Below are positions 39,807-47,291 of a DNA stretch of 48,967 bases, in pieces. This DNA is from XYD2-FULL-39-9 sp964561035 (lineage in GTDB: Bacteria > Patescibacteriota > Patescibacteriia > Magasanikbacterales > GWA2-37-8): NCBI GenBank assembly GCA_964561035.1, contig CAZLNR010000005.1, positions 1 to 48,967 on the forward strand. Direction: 5' to 3'. Each line of letters begins with the position of its first letter. The stretch's first letter is position 1. Position numbers and translations under genes: made by a program. The notes under the pieces were generated by a model, which saw only the letters and a list, made by a program, of their open reading frames with translations, ran no database searches and had not been told where the DNA came from.

Positions 39807-40409
39807 TTACTGCTTTTCAATCACTTTATCAATTAAACCATACTCCAGAGCTTCTTGAGCAGACATAAAGTTGTCTCTGTCCGTATCTTTTTCAATTTGC
39901 GATAAAGTTTTACCAGTATGCTTGGCCATCAGCTGGTTTAATCTTTCTTTCATTTTCAAAATTCGTTCAGCGCGGATTTTAATATCGCTTGCTTGTCCTT
40001 CCATACCGCCCATAACCTGGTGAATCATAATTTCTGAATTTGGCAGCGCAAGCCGTTTACCTTTGGCTCCTGCTCCTAAAAGAAATGCGCCCATGCTTGC
40101 GGCCATGCCAATACAAATAGTGCTTACATCTGGTTTGATATAGTTCATGGTATCAAAGATTGCCATGCCGGCAGTTACTGACCCGCCAGGGGAGTTTATG
40201 TATAATTTAATATCTTTTTCAGGATTTTGATTTTCCAAAAATAACAGCTGGGCAATAATTACATTGGCTACAGCGTCGTCTACTTGCGTGCCCAAAAAAA
40301 TAATGCGATCTTGGAGCAGGCGAGAGTAGATATCGTAGGCTCGTTCACCTAAGCTGGTTTTTTCAATAACGGTTGGAATAAGGAATTGTGAATTGATTAT
40401 GTCTTTCAT
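39807..40409 (-). CDS. clpP: ATP-dependent Clp protease proteolytic subunit
   Basis: ClpP forms the serine-protease barrel that degrades proteins unfolded by ClpX or ClpC-type ATPases. The 200-aa protein has the catalytic triad S105 (GMAASMGAFLL), H130 (MIHQVMGG) and D175 (EKDTDRDNF). It also has the LYINSPGGSVTAGMAI strand that shapes the substrate groove and the N-terminal processing-like segment before TSLGERAYDIYSRLL. No ATPase partner lies in the window. It is downstream of the nrnA-like gene on the same strand, with its own promoter inside that gene's 3' end and a strong terminator. Confidence 0.97.
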   Translation of the reverse strand: MKDIINSQFLIPTVIEKTSLGERAYDIYSRLLQDRIIFLGTQVDDAVANVIIAQLLFLENQNPEKDIKLYINSPGGSVTAGMAIFDTMNYIKPDVSTICIGMAASMGAFLLGAGAKGKRLALPNSEIMIHQVMGGMEGQASDIKIRAERILKMKERLNQLMAKHTGKTLSQIEKDTDRDNFMSAQEALEYGLIDKVIEKQ

Positions 40410-40433
40410 AAGAATTATATTTTAGCAGTGTGT

Positions 40434-40461
40434 ATTATATAGATTATTTTTTATTTTGCAA
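40434..40461 (-). promoter_or_regulatory. Promoter of clpP
   Basis: On the minus strand TTGCAA (40456-40461) and TATAAT (40434-40439) are 16 nt apart. The -35 lies in the last codons of the upstream gene. The clpP ATG is about 25 nt downstream. Confidence 0.65.
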
Positions 40462-41409
40462 ATTAACAATGCGAGTTATAATTTGGTCTATCGTGCCATC
40501 TGTCGTAAACCCGGCTGCCTTTTTGTGCCCGCCGCCGTTTAGTTGTTTGGCGATCTGCGACACGTCAATGTCATCGCGAGTAGTGCGGAAACTTCCTTTA
40601 ATTTTGCCGTCCGGTGTTTCTTTCATAAATAGCGACATGTCCGAATCGTCATTAAGCTTATTTAAAAAATTGGCAATGCCTTCAACATCTGTATCAGTAG
40701 CTCCGTGTTCCTTTAGGTCTGCATTGGTTAGGTAAGTATAAGCCATATTAAGTTTTTCGTTTTTATCTAATCTGCTTAGCACTATACCCCATAATTTTAA
40801 TAGCTGAATTGACTTGTTTTGCATGAGAGATCTATTTATGACAAGCCAGTTTGCTCCTAGGCGCAGTAGTTGTCCAGCCGCAATTAGCGATGTGTACGAG
40901 GTTGCGGAATTGGTAAAATTATCCGTATCTGTAATGAGTCCGGTCAGTAAGGCAGTGGCCATGGGAGGAGTTATAGTAATGTTATTTATTTTGAAAAAAT
41001 TATATACCACTTCGGTGGTTGCAGCCCAGTTGTCCATAACCAAATTGTATCGTCCGTATTTTTCGTTGGTGGCATGGTGATCAATGTTAATTAGGGTGGC
41101 AGTGTGATCTTTAAGAATTTCGGCCACACCTGCGTATCGCAAATCACCACAGTCAAGCACAGTAATTGTGTCTGCGTTGGCAAAGACATTTGGGTCGGTG
41201 CTTACCAGTTCGATATTATGTAAAAAGTTGAATTTTTCAGGTACGGGGGTCAGGCAGAATATTTTGACTTTTTTGCCGTGGTTTATCAGATATTGGGCAA
41301 AAGCTACGGCTGAGCCAAGAGTGTCGCCATCAGGGTTTTGATGCGAAACCAGGGCGCAGGTTTGGGCGCTTTGTATATGATTGTGAATTTGTCTGGCAGT
41401 TGCATGCAT
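40444..41409 (-). CDS. nrnA: DHH/DHHA1 phosphoesterase, NrnA-like
   Basis: NrnA-type enzymes hydrolyse short oligoribonucleotides and pAp; relatives cleave cyclic dinucleotides. The 321-aa protein has all the metal motifs: HQNPDGDTLGS (23-33), VLDCGD (about 84-89), IDHHATN (about 108-114) and a late aspartate in LITDTDNF. The C-terminal DHHA1 substrate motif is GGGHKKAAGF. It lacks extra domains. The intact motifs contrast with the degenerate paralogue at 16168-17313. It is transcribed divergently from smc, with a fully consensus promoter. NrnA versus a cyclic-di-AMP phosphodiesterase role cannot be decided from sequence. Confidence 0.9.
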   Translation of the reverse strand: MHATARQIHNHIQSAQTCALVSHQNPDGDTLGSAVAFAQYLINHGKKVKIFCLTPVPEKFNFLHNIELVSTDPNVFANADTITVLDCGDLRYAGVAEILKDHTATLINIDHHATNEKYGRYNLVMDNWAATTEVVYNFFKINNITITPPMATALLTGLITDTDNFTNSATSYTSLIAAGQLLRLGANWLVINRSLMQNKSIQLLKLWGIVLSRLDKNEKLNMAYTYLTNADLKEHGATDTDVEGIANFLNKLNDDSDMSLFMKETPDGKIKGSFRTTRDDIDVSQIAKQLNGGGHKKAAGFTTDGTIDQIITRIVNLQNKK

Positions 41410-41427
41410 AATTTTTGGTAACAGGCG

Positions 41428-41456
41428 ATTATATACTGATTATTTTGACCTGTCAA
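41428..41456 (-). promoter_or_regulatory. Consensus promoter of the nrnA-like gene
   Basis: TTGACA (41451-41456) and TATAAT (41428-41433) on the minus strand are 17 nt apart, a perfect housekeeping promoter. It overlaps the divergent smc promoter. Confidence 0.85.
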
Positions 41457-41474
41457 GATGGGGTATGATATACT
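41444..41474 (+). promoter_or_regulatory. Promoter of smc
   Basis: The extended -10 TGATATACT ends at 41474. TTGACC at 41444-41449 gives a 19-nt spacer. It physically overlaps the minus-strand promoter at 41428-41456. Confidence 0.6.
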
Positions 41475-41526
41475 TTAGTTCTAGTATCTAGTATACAGCT
41501 TTATTGCCTAGAAATGGCTGCTTGGT

Positions 41527-44500
41527 ATGTATTTGAAACGTTTAGAAATAAAAGGGTTTAAATCATTTGCCGAAAAGACTGTTTTGGATTTTTTGCCATA
41601 CCAAAATAATCGTTATAGCATTACGGCAATTGTTGGCCCAAATGGTTCTGGCAAATCAAATGTTTCGGATGCTATTCGATGGGTAATGGGTGAACAAAGC
41701 CTTAAAACATTGCGCGGCAAGAAAAGCGAAGATGTTATTTTTAACGGCTCTGAAGTAAAAGGGCAGCTGAGTGCCGCTGAAGTAACCATGGTATTGGATA
41801 ATAGCCCGGTAGTAGCGGATCAGCCCAGCGCCATAATGCCGGATTTTTCTGAGATTACCGTGTCGCGCCGATTATATCGATCGGGTGAAGGTGAATATTT
41901 AATAAATAATAATCCGGTGCGCCTGCTTGATGTGCACTTGTTTTTGGCGCAAGCGCAGTTTGCCCAGCATTCATATAGCGTGGTTGGCCAAGGCACCATC
42001 GACAAGTTGCTTACCGTAACACCGGTTGAGCGCAAAGATTTTTTAGATGAAGCTTCAGGTATAAAAGAATTTCAAATTAAACAGCATCAAGCGCAGTTGA
42101 AATTATCGCGTACCAAAGAAAATTTAGAACAAGCGCAGCGCCTGGTTGATGAAGTTGAGCCGCGTTTGAAAATTTTGGCAAAACAGGTAAAGAAATTGGA
42201 AAAAAGACAAGAGATTGAAATTGAATTAAAATCGCAACAGGAAACGTATTATGCTTCGCTGTTTACCGCAAACAAAGCAGAGCTTGATGTGATTGCGCAA
42301 ACATTATCTCAAGTCGAAGTAGATTATCGCGCCGTATTTGGCGAACTGGATCAGGTGCAAAATGAATTAGCGACGCTCGCCAAAGCATCAACCCGGCAAG
42401 AAGTGTTTAGTCAGCTGCAAACCCAGTTTCAAATTTTAATGCGAGAAAAAAATGATATTGAACGCCAGCTCGCCATCAAAGACGGACAGATGCGTTCTGA
42501 ATATGGAAAAGAAGGCAAGCAAAATATTAGTTGGCTTGATGAAAAAATTCACACTTTGTCATCACAATATGATGCGTTGTCTGCGCATATAAGCGCCATG
42601 CAATTGGAGTTGGAACAGTCGAGCTCTATTGTGGTTGAACAGAAAAATATCTTAGAACAAATTTCCGCTGAAAAAACCCGCGCTCAGTTAAAAGTTGCTG
42701 ATTTGGAAAAGCAGATTTTCTACGACCAGTCCGAACATAATTATCGCCAAGTCAGCGGTTTGTTTGCGGTACAATCTATTTTAGAAAATAAAGATCGGTT
42801 TGGTACGGTCTATGGATTGGTGGCAGAACTCGGTGAGGTGGAAGAAAAATACCGTTTGGCGCTTGAAGTTGCAGCCGGATCATATCTTTCCGCAGTGGTA
42901 GTGGAAAACGAAGAGGTAGCGCGGTTGGGAATAGAATTTTTACGCCATAACCGGTTGGGCACAGCAACGTTTTTACCGCTTAATAAAATTCGTCCTCGTT
43001 CGGGCGATGAAGCGATTGATTATATATTGCAGATGCCAGGGGTAATTGGTTTGGCTTCGGATATTATCAAATATGAAGATAAATTTCATACAATTTTTTC
43101 TTTCGTATTTGGGCAAACTGTGGTGGTAGAAGATTTAATGGCTGCTCAAAAAATCGGTGTAGGTCGTGCGCGCATGGTTACATTGGCTGGCGATGTGGTA
43201 GAAAAAACCGGTGCTATGAAAGGCGGTTTCAAGCAAATTAAAAAAGGTTCGCTTGGTTTTTCCGGTCATGTGTCATGGAGTCAGGATAAGCTCGCGCAAT
43301 CACAGGCTGAAGTGCAGCTTGAAAAACAAAAAATTGCCGATTTGGAAGTACGCTACGAAACAACCAAAGAACAGCTATTCGCGGCTGAATCAAAAAAACA
43401 AATTGCTAGTTCTCGGTTGCAGCTGTTGGAAGAAGAAATAAAAAAAGCGGCCGAGGAAAAAGGCAGTTTAGAACATGAGCGTGCTTTGTATAGCGCTGAT
43501 CCAGCTCAAATTGGCGCGCTGCTTGCGCAGTTGGCCGCAGAAAAGAAAGTGCTGGAAGCCCAGAAAATTGAAAAAGAAACCGAGGTTGCCGCTTGCGCCG
43601 ATAAAATCAATAACTTTAACCGTGAAGAAGAAGAGAAAAAACAGCGCGTGTTTTTATTGCAAGACTTAATGCAGAAAAAACAACAGCACCTGAACGAAAT
43701 TTTGGCAAAGCGCAGCGATCTTAAAATTGAAGTTGCCAAATTGGAAACTAAGCAAGATGCTATTGCCGAAGAGGTTCGTATGGAGCTGGGTGTGTCGGTG
43801 GAAACAGTTTCACAAATTCATCCATCGGTGCTGGGCCGCGAGCATATGGCGCAGCTGCTTGATGAAATTCAAAAATTAAAATACCAATTAAGCTTGATTG
43901 GCGGTATTGACACGGAAGTGGTGGGCGAATATGAGCAAACCAAAGAACGGTTCGATTTCTTATCTGGGCAGATTTCCGATTTGCGCGCAGCGTTTGCTGA
44001 TTTGGAAAAAATGATTCTTGAGCTGGATGAAATCATGAAGAAAAAACGCGCCGCGTCATTTAAAAAAATTCGTAAAGAATTTGATCGGTATATTAAAATT
44101 TTGTTTGGCGGCGGAGATGGTGATATATATGAAGTATACGGCCAAACAAATGAAGAGGATCAGGTTGACGCTGAAACCGATGTGCTTGTAGTCGAAGAGG
44201 CAAAGCCAAAACAAGAAAAGATTTTAACTGGCATAGATATTTCCATTAATCCGCCCGGCAAAAAAGTCAAAAATATTAACACATTATCCGGCGGAGAGCG
44301 CACCCTGGCATCCATTGCGCTTATCTGTGCAATTTTGAGCTACAATCCATCACCGTTTGTGGTTTTGGACGAAGTAGAAGCTGCGCTTGATGAGGCAAAC
44401 ACGCGCCGTTTTGCTCAAATTGTTTCCGAACTTTCAACCCGTTCCCAATTCATTATTATCAGTCATAACCGAGTTACTATGCATGCGGCAGATGCCCTCT

Positions 44501-44601
44501 ATGGCGTGGTAATGAACAATGACGGTATTTCCAAACTTTTGAGCGTGAAATTGGAAGAAGTGCCAGATTACTCCGCAGATACAGCAAAAACCGTGGTGTA
44601 A
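41527..44601 (+). CDS. smc: Chromosome segregation ATPase SMC
   Basis: SMC is the ATPase arm of the SMC-ScpAB condensin. The 1024-aa protein has the Walker A GPNGSGKS (37-44) and Q-loop region (VMGEQSLKTLRGKKSEDVIFNG). A first coiled coil (about 165-395) leads to a hinge domain (about 415-570) with VENKDRFGTVYGLVAEL-type sequence and AMKGGFKQIKKGSLGF at its end. The second coiled coil follows, then the C-terminal head with signature LSGGERTLASIALI, Walker B FVVLDEVEAALDEAN and the ISHNR H-loop. At 1024 aa it is shorter than the usual 1150-1200 aa, implying shortened coiled coils. The ScpA and ScpB partners are at 6611-7849. Confidence 0.96.
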   Translation: MYLKRLEIKGFKSFAEKTVLDFLPYQNNRYSITAIVGPNGSGKSNVSDAIRWVMGEQSLKTLRGKKSEDVIFNGSEVKGQLSAAEVTMVLDNSPVVADQPSAIMPDFSEITVSRRLYRSGEGEYLINNNPVRLLDVHLFLAQAQFAQHSYSVVGQGTIDKLLTVTPVERKDFLDEASGIKEFQIKQHQAQLKLSRTKENLEQAQRLVDEVEPRLKILAKQVKKLEKRQEIEIELKSQQETYYASLFTANKAELDVIAQTLSQVEVDYRAVFGELDQVQNELATLAKASTRQEVFSQLQTQFQILMREKNDIERQLAIKDGQMRSEYGKEGKQNISWLDEKIHTLSSQYDALSAHISAMQLELEQSSSIVVEQKNILEQISAEKTRAQLKVADLEKQIFYDQSEHNYRQVSGLFAVQSILENKDRFGTVYGLVAELGEVEEKYRLALEVAAGSYLSAVVVENEEVARLGIEFLRHNRLGTATFLPLNKIRPRSGDEAIDYILQMPGVIGLASDIIKYEDKFHTIFSFVFGQTVVVEDLMAAQKIGVGRARMVTLAGDVVEKTGAMKGGFKQIKKGSLGFSGHVSWSQDKLAQSQAEVQLEKQKIADLEVRYETTKEQLFAAESKKQIASSRLQLLEEEIKKAAEEKGSLEHERALYSADPAQIGALLAQLAAEKKVLEAQKIEKETEVAACADKINNFNREEEEKKQRVFLLQDLMQKKQQHLNEILAKRSDLKIEVAKLETKQDAIAEEVRMELGVSVETVSQIHPSVLGREHMAQLLDEIQKLKYQLSLIGGIDTEVVGEYEQTKERFDFLSGQISDLRAAFADLEKMILELDEIMKKKRAASFKKIRKEFDRYIKILFGGGDGDIYEVYGQTNEEDQVDAETDVLVVEEAKPKQEKILTGIDISINPPGKKVKNINTLSGGERTLASIALICAILSYNPSPFVVLDEVEAALDEANTRRFAQIVSELSTRSQFIIISHNRVTMHAADALYGVVMNNDGISKLLSVKLEEVPDYSADTAKTVV

Positions 44602-44604
44602 GTA

Positions 44605-44633
44605 TTGACAGAAAGGTGTAATTATTGTATAGT
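44605..44633 (+). promoter_or_regulatory. Promoter of rpsP
   Basis: TTGACA (44605-44610) and TATAGT (44628-44633) are 17 nt apart, right after the smc stop. The leader to the ATG at 44713 would be about 73 nt and contains a small CCGG..CCGG hairpin (about 44670-44685). Confidence 0.8.
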
Positions 44634-44712
44634 ATTTCTGCTCTTAAAACGTCACTTAAATATTATATATACCGGTAAAATCCGGATGTTATCGTTTAAA
44701 AAATTAAAATTT

Positions 44713-45036
44713 ATGTTAACTATTCGTTTACAAAGACTTGGTAAAAAAAATGCGCCTACATATCGCCTGGTTCTTGCGGAAAAAGGCCGCGACACTCAAG
44801 GTAGAAATTTGGAGCTTTTAGGAACTTTTAATCCTCGTGCTAAAGAAAATGGATTTGTGCCAAATACCGACCGAATTAAATATTGGCTGGAAAAAGGCGC
44901 TCAGCCATCCGACACATTGCATAATTTGTTTTTGCAATCTGGTATTATCAGCGGAGAAAAGAAAAAGAAAGCTGTATATATTTCCGCTAAACGCGCTGCA
45001 AAAATTGCAGAAAAGAAAAAAACAGCAGCCGCATAA
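44713..45036 (+). CDS. rpsP: Ribosomal protein S16
   Basis: S16 is a primary-binding protein of the 30S body. The 107-aa protein begins MLTIRLQRLGKKNAPTYRLV, the invariant family start, with ENGF and DRIKYWLEKGAQPSDTLHNL following. A lysine- and alanine-rich C-terminal extension (KKKKAVYISAKRAAKIAEKKKTAAA) follows the core. The start at 44713 is chosen over earlier in-frame codons, which fall in the promoter and leader. khpA follows after 101 nt with its own promoter. Confidence 0.97.
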   Translation: MLTIRLQRLGKKNAPTYRLVLAEKGRDTQGRNLELLGTFNPRAKENGFVPNTDRIKYWLEKGAQPSDTLHNLFLQSGIISGEKKKKAVYISAKRAAKIAEKKKTAAA

Positions 45037-45046
45037 ATAAAATTGA

Positions 45047-45075
45047 TTGACCCGTTTTGGAAGATTTGATATTAT
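45047..45075 (+). promoter_or_regulatory. Promoter of khpA
   Basis: TTGACC (45047-45052) and TATTAT (45070-45075) are 17 nt apart. The leader carries a GTGGA..TCCAC hairpin (about 45092-45107) that includes an AGG-rich stretch and a DnaA-box-like TTATCCAC. Confidence 0.7.
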
Positions 45076-45137
45076 TATAGACAAGCAGAACTGGTGGAGG
45101 TTATCCACGGTCGACAGGCTGCAATTAATTTTGAAGA

Positions 45138-45488
45138 ATGAATACGCATATGATGGAAGCAGATCAACAGTTTGTAGAGACACTCGTTAAATCGATTGTC
45201 AACAACCCTGAAGATGTGAAAACATTGCGCACTATAGATGAAAGAGGAGTGCTTATCACCTTAGATGTTAATCCAGCCGATATGGGCTATGTGATTGGCA
45301 GACAAGGTCAGACTGCACGCTCTATCCGCACATTGCTCAAGATCGTTGGCGCTAAGCACAATGCTCGCGTTAACCTCAAGATCAATGAACCTGCCGGAGG
45401 CAGAGCTCCTCGCATGAATCATATGGATGACCAGCACATGGACAACCAAATGATTGACACCAGCGCAGTAGACAGCTTGAATATCTAA
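45138..45488 (+). CDS. khpA: KH-domain RNA-binding protein (KhpA-like)
   Basis: The 116-aa protein has a single type II KH domain: VETLVKSIVNNPEDV (about 13-27), the VLITLDVNPADMGYVIGRQGQTARSIRTLL segment with its GRQG GXXG loop (about 54-57), and a closing VNLKIN strand. KhpA-type proteins bind RNA, often with KhpB, and in many bacteria the gene lies between rpsP and rimM/trmD, as here. A methionine- and aspartate-rich tail (MNHMDDQHMDNQMIDTSAVDSLNI) is an extension beyond the usual 75-80 aa. Starts at 45138 and 45150 are both possible. Confidence 0.92.
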   Translation: MNTHMMEADQQFVETLVKSIVNNPEDVKTLRTIDERGVLITLDVNPADMGYVIGRQGQTARSIRTLLKIVGAKHNARVNLKINEPAGGRAPRMNHMDDQHMDNQMIDTSAVDSLNI

Positions 45489-45502
45489 AACAAAAATTTT
45501 TT

Positions 45503-45541
45503 AAATAAAACAGACCCTGTAATACAGAGTCTGTTTTATTT
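45503..45541. terminator. Bidirectional terminator between khpA and the IMPase-family gene
   Basis: An 18-bp stem with one mismatch (45503-45520 and 45524-45541, arms ending CTGT and ACAG) has a 3-nt loop. Arms begin with AAATAAAA and end with TTTTATTT, giving T tails for both converging genes. The minus-strand stop codon overlaps its edge. Confidence 0.92.
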
Positions 45542-46356
45542 TATCTAATCAGATTTAAAATTTTATCATGTATTTTTCCGTTTGAGACTAGTATATCCGG
45601 TGTAAACACATCCCATGGGCTGCCATCTAGTTTGGTTATAGTAGCACCGGCTTTTTCTGCAACTAAAGCGACTGCTGCGACATCCCATGGCTTGACACCT
45701 GGTTGGATGTAGCCATCGATTTCACCAAACGCCAGTCTCGCAATATCCGAAACAGAGCTTCCCATTACCTTTACTTGTCGAATATGAGGCGATAGTTTAT
45801 TGATTGTGTCACTGGTTATGCGTCTTTTATGCGAATCCCATGGAAAATCAAAAGCTATAGTAGCTTTTGATAGGATTTCTGTCTTAGAAACATGAATAGG
45901 TCGATTGTTAATTGTGGCTTTAGGCCTGTCTCTGTGAGCAAAAATAGTTATATTTTTTTGTGGCATTAGAATGATCGCTATCACAGGTTGAGAATTTTCA
46001 ACTAGTGCGATAGAGATAGCAAAATTATCATTGCCTCGCGAAAAATTTGCTGTGCCATCAATTGGATCAATGATCCATACGCGTCCCCCGGTAAAATTTT
46101 TGTATTCATCCATGTTCTCTCCCGCGCTTTCCTCGGTTAAAATTGAATCATTTGGAAAATCTTTTGATAACTCTTTAATGAGAAGAGTATCAATTGCCGC
46201 GTCTGCTTCAGTTAAAAAATCAGCACCGCCCTTGGAAAACTCTATCAAACCAGCCCCCTTTCTTTTTTTAATTAAATTTATGAGTAGTTTTTTTGCTCGT
46301 TCAGATATTTTCATTATTTTTTTAATTTCAGTATTTTGATAAAAGTTTTTTTGCAT
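45541..46356 (-). CDS. Inositol monophosphatase-family phosphatase
   Basis: This is a lithium-sensitive-type Mg-dependent phosphatase of 271 aa. The metal site is clear: the first glutamate in ILTEESAG, the motif WIIDPIDGTANFSRG and the C-terminal VKPWDVAAVALVAEKAGATI. The family covers inositol-1-phosphatase, CysQ (pAp/PAPS phosphatase), FBPase IV and histidinol phosphatase. Nothing here picks one, although pAp hydrolysis would complement the DHH enzymes nearby. The N-terminus is uncertain: Met1 at 46356 or Met15 at 46314 could be used, since neither has a clear Shine-Dalgarno. Confidence 0.88.
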   Translation of the reverse strand: MQKNFYQNTEIKKIMKISERAKKLLINLIKKRKGAGLIEFSKGGADFLTEADAAIDTLLIKELSKDFPNDSILTEESAGENMDEYKNFTGGRVWIIDPIDGTANFSRGNDNFAISIALVENSQPVIAIILMPQKNITIFAHRDRPKATINNRPIHVSKTEILSKATIAFDFPWDSHKRRITSDTINKLSPHIRQVKVMGSSVSDIARLAFGEIDGYIQPGVKPWDVAAVALVAEKAGATITKLDGSPWDVFTPDILVSNGKIHDKILNLIR

Positions 46357-46398
46357 AGTTTAAAATCTGGTTATATTTGATTTAATCATAAGTCTAGG

Positions 46399-46427
46399 TT
46401 GACAAAAAATCAATAGTCTGATATATT
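46399..46427 (+). promoter_or_regulatory. Promoter of the cupin gene
   Basis: TTGACA (46399-46404) and TATATT (46422-46427) are 17 nt apart. The predicted leader of about 90 nt holds a long hairpin. Confidence 0.8.
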
Positions 46428-46450
46428 TATTTGTTCGTATGTCGATTTGG

Positions 46451-46529
46451 TTGGGTAAAAATTATGATTGTTTGATCATAGTTTTGGCCCAATCAATTAA
46501 CTACCGGGCCGCAAGGAGGGCGTATGCCC
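46451..46529 (+). promoter_or_regulatory. Structured 5' leader of the cupin gene with strong Shine-Dalgarno
   Basis: TTGGG (46451-46455) can pair with CCCAA (46488-46492), extended by AAAA/TTTT and ATTATGAT/ATCATAGT. Alternatively GGCCC (46486-46490) can pair with GGGCC (46506-46510) next to the Shine-Dalgarno AAGGAGG (46513-46519). GGGC (46518-46521) and GCCC (46526-46529) can enclose the start codon. The alternative pairings make translational control plausible; this is not demonstrated. Confidence 0.5.
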
Positions 46530-47003
46530 CGTCAGTTGAGTAGTGAAGAAGTGTCTGCCTACGGCCTGAGCTGCCCCAGCCACCAGATGGACAACGACGA
46601 GCTCCGCTTCCGTCTGATGGGATCTGATGGCAGCGGCTACATCCGTACCGTCGCTGGCAACACAGGGGGGTGGCAGAACAGCCACTTCCACCACGGCGCA
46701 ATCGAGTGGTACGCGGTGCAGAGAGGCCGCATCGCCTTCGCCGAGCTCCAGCCGAACGGCGACGTCAAGATCCAGATCATCAACGCCGGCGGTACGGTGC
46801 AGAGCCAACCCGGCTGCCCCCACAACGTGTACATGTTCGCCGGTGCCGAGACCCATACGGTCAAGTTCGGCAGGACCGATCTGAGCCTGCACCCCCACTG
46901 CCGCAACGGCGACAAGGGGGACTGGTGGCCATCCCCCGAGGTTGATGCAGTCACCCGACATCTCACCGAGGCTGACATCCTCGAACGGGCCGTGTGCCCG
47001 TGA
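46524..47003 (+). CDS. Cupin-fold protein in a GC-rich island
   Basis: This 159-aa protein has both cupin motifs. Motif 1 is GWQNSHFHHGAIEWYAVQRG (49-68), giving likely metal ligands H54, H56 and E61. Motif 2 includes QPGCPHNVYMF (95-105), giving H100. This is a complete His-His-Glu-His site, so metal binding is plausible; the substrate is unknown. The preceding strands carry an ELRFRLMGSDGSGYIRTV start common in small single-domain cupins. A very strong Shine-Dalgarno and its own promoter precede it, and a GC-rich hairpin follows. The stretch 46741-46800 is 65% GC, far above the host. It is a candidate horizontally acquired unit sitting in the rpsP-khpA-trmD neighbourhood. Confidence 0.85.
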   Translation: MPRQLSSEEVSAYGLSCPSHQMDNDELRFRLMGSDGSGYIRTVAGNTGGWQNSHFHHGAIEWYAVQRGRIAFAELQPNGDVKIQIINAGGTVQSQPGCPHNVYMFAGAETHTVKFGRTDLSLHPHCRNGDKGDWWPSPEVDAVTRHLTEADILERAVCP

Positions 47004-47026
47004 AGTAGCTTCGTTCGGATTCTTCG

Positions 47027-47081
47027 AGTCCGTGCCGAGCTCGAGTCTTACGAGAGTCGTCGCATCCGCGGCGGCTCTTAG
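47027..47081 (+). repeat. 55-nt sequence, left copy at the scaffold gap
   Basis: The 55 nt before the N run recur exactly at 47182-47236. The sequence contains a terminator-like hairpin (see 47208-47242). An exact 55-nt overlap is a common assembler k-mer length, so this may be a contig-end artefact. Confidence 0.9.
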
Positions 47082-47181
47082 NNNNNNNNNNNNNNNNNNN
47101 NNNNNNNNNNNNNNNNNNNNNNNNNNNNNNNNNNNNNNNNNNNNNNNNNNNNNNNNNNNNNNNNNNNNNNNNNNNNNNNNN
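47082..47181. other. Assembly gap of 100 N
   Basis: One hundred N residues, the standard placeholder for a gap of unknown size. No feature can be read across it. Confidence 0.99.
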
Positions 47182-47236
47182 AGTCCGTGCCGAGCTCGAG
47201 TCTTACGAGAGTCGTCGCATCCGCGGCGGCTCTTAG
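47182..47236 (+). repeat. 55-nt sequence, right copy at the scaffold gap
   Basis: Exact second copy of 47027-47081, immediately after the N run. Confidence 0.9.
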
Positions 47237-47242
47237 TGTTTT
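47208..47242 (+). terminator. Terminator-like hairpin for the cupin gene
   Basis: AGAGTCGTCGC (47208-47218) pairs with GCGGCGGCTCT (47223-47233) over an ATCC loop, with two G-U pairs, and TAGTGTTTT follows. The stem also exists in the left repeat copy (about 47053-47078), where the N run follows. Confidence 0.65.
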
Positions 47243-47256
47243 AGGGTCCTAGCTGA

Positions 47257-47285
47257 TTGTATTTTTTTTACTATAGTAATAGAAT
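47257..47285 (+). promoter_or_regulatory. Promoter of trmD, probably leaderless
   Basis: TTGTAT (47257-47262) and TAGAAT (47280-47285) are 17 nt apart. The trmD ATG is at 47292, 7 nt after the -10 box, i.e. at the expected transcription start. Confidence 0.6.
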
Positions 47286-47291
47286 ATAGGT

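Noticed and set aside
46942..47244. 100-aa frame running across the N gap
   Set aside because: It consists largely of undefined residues and overlaps the cupin gene in another frame.
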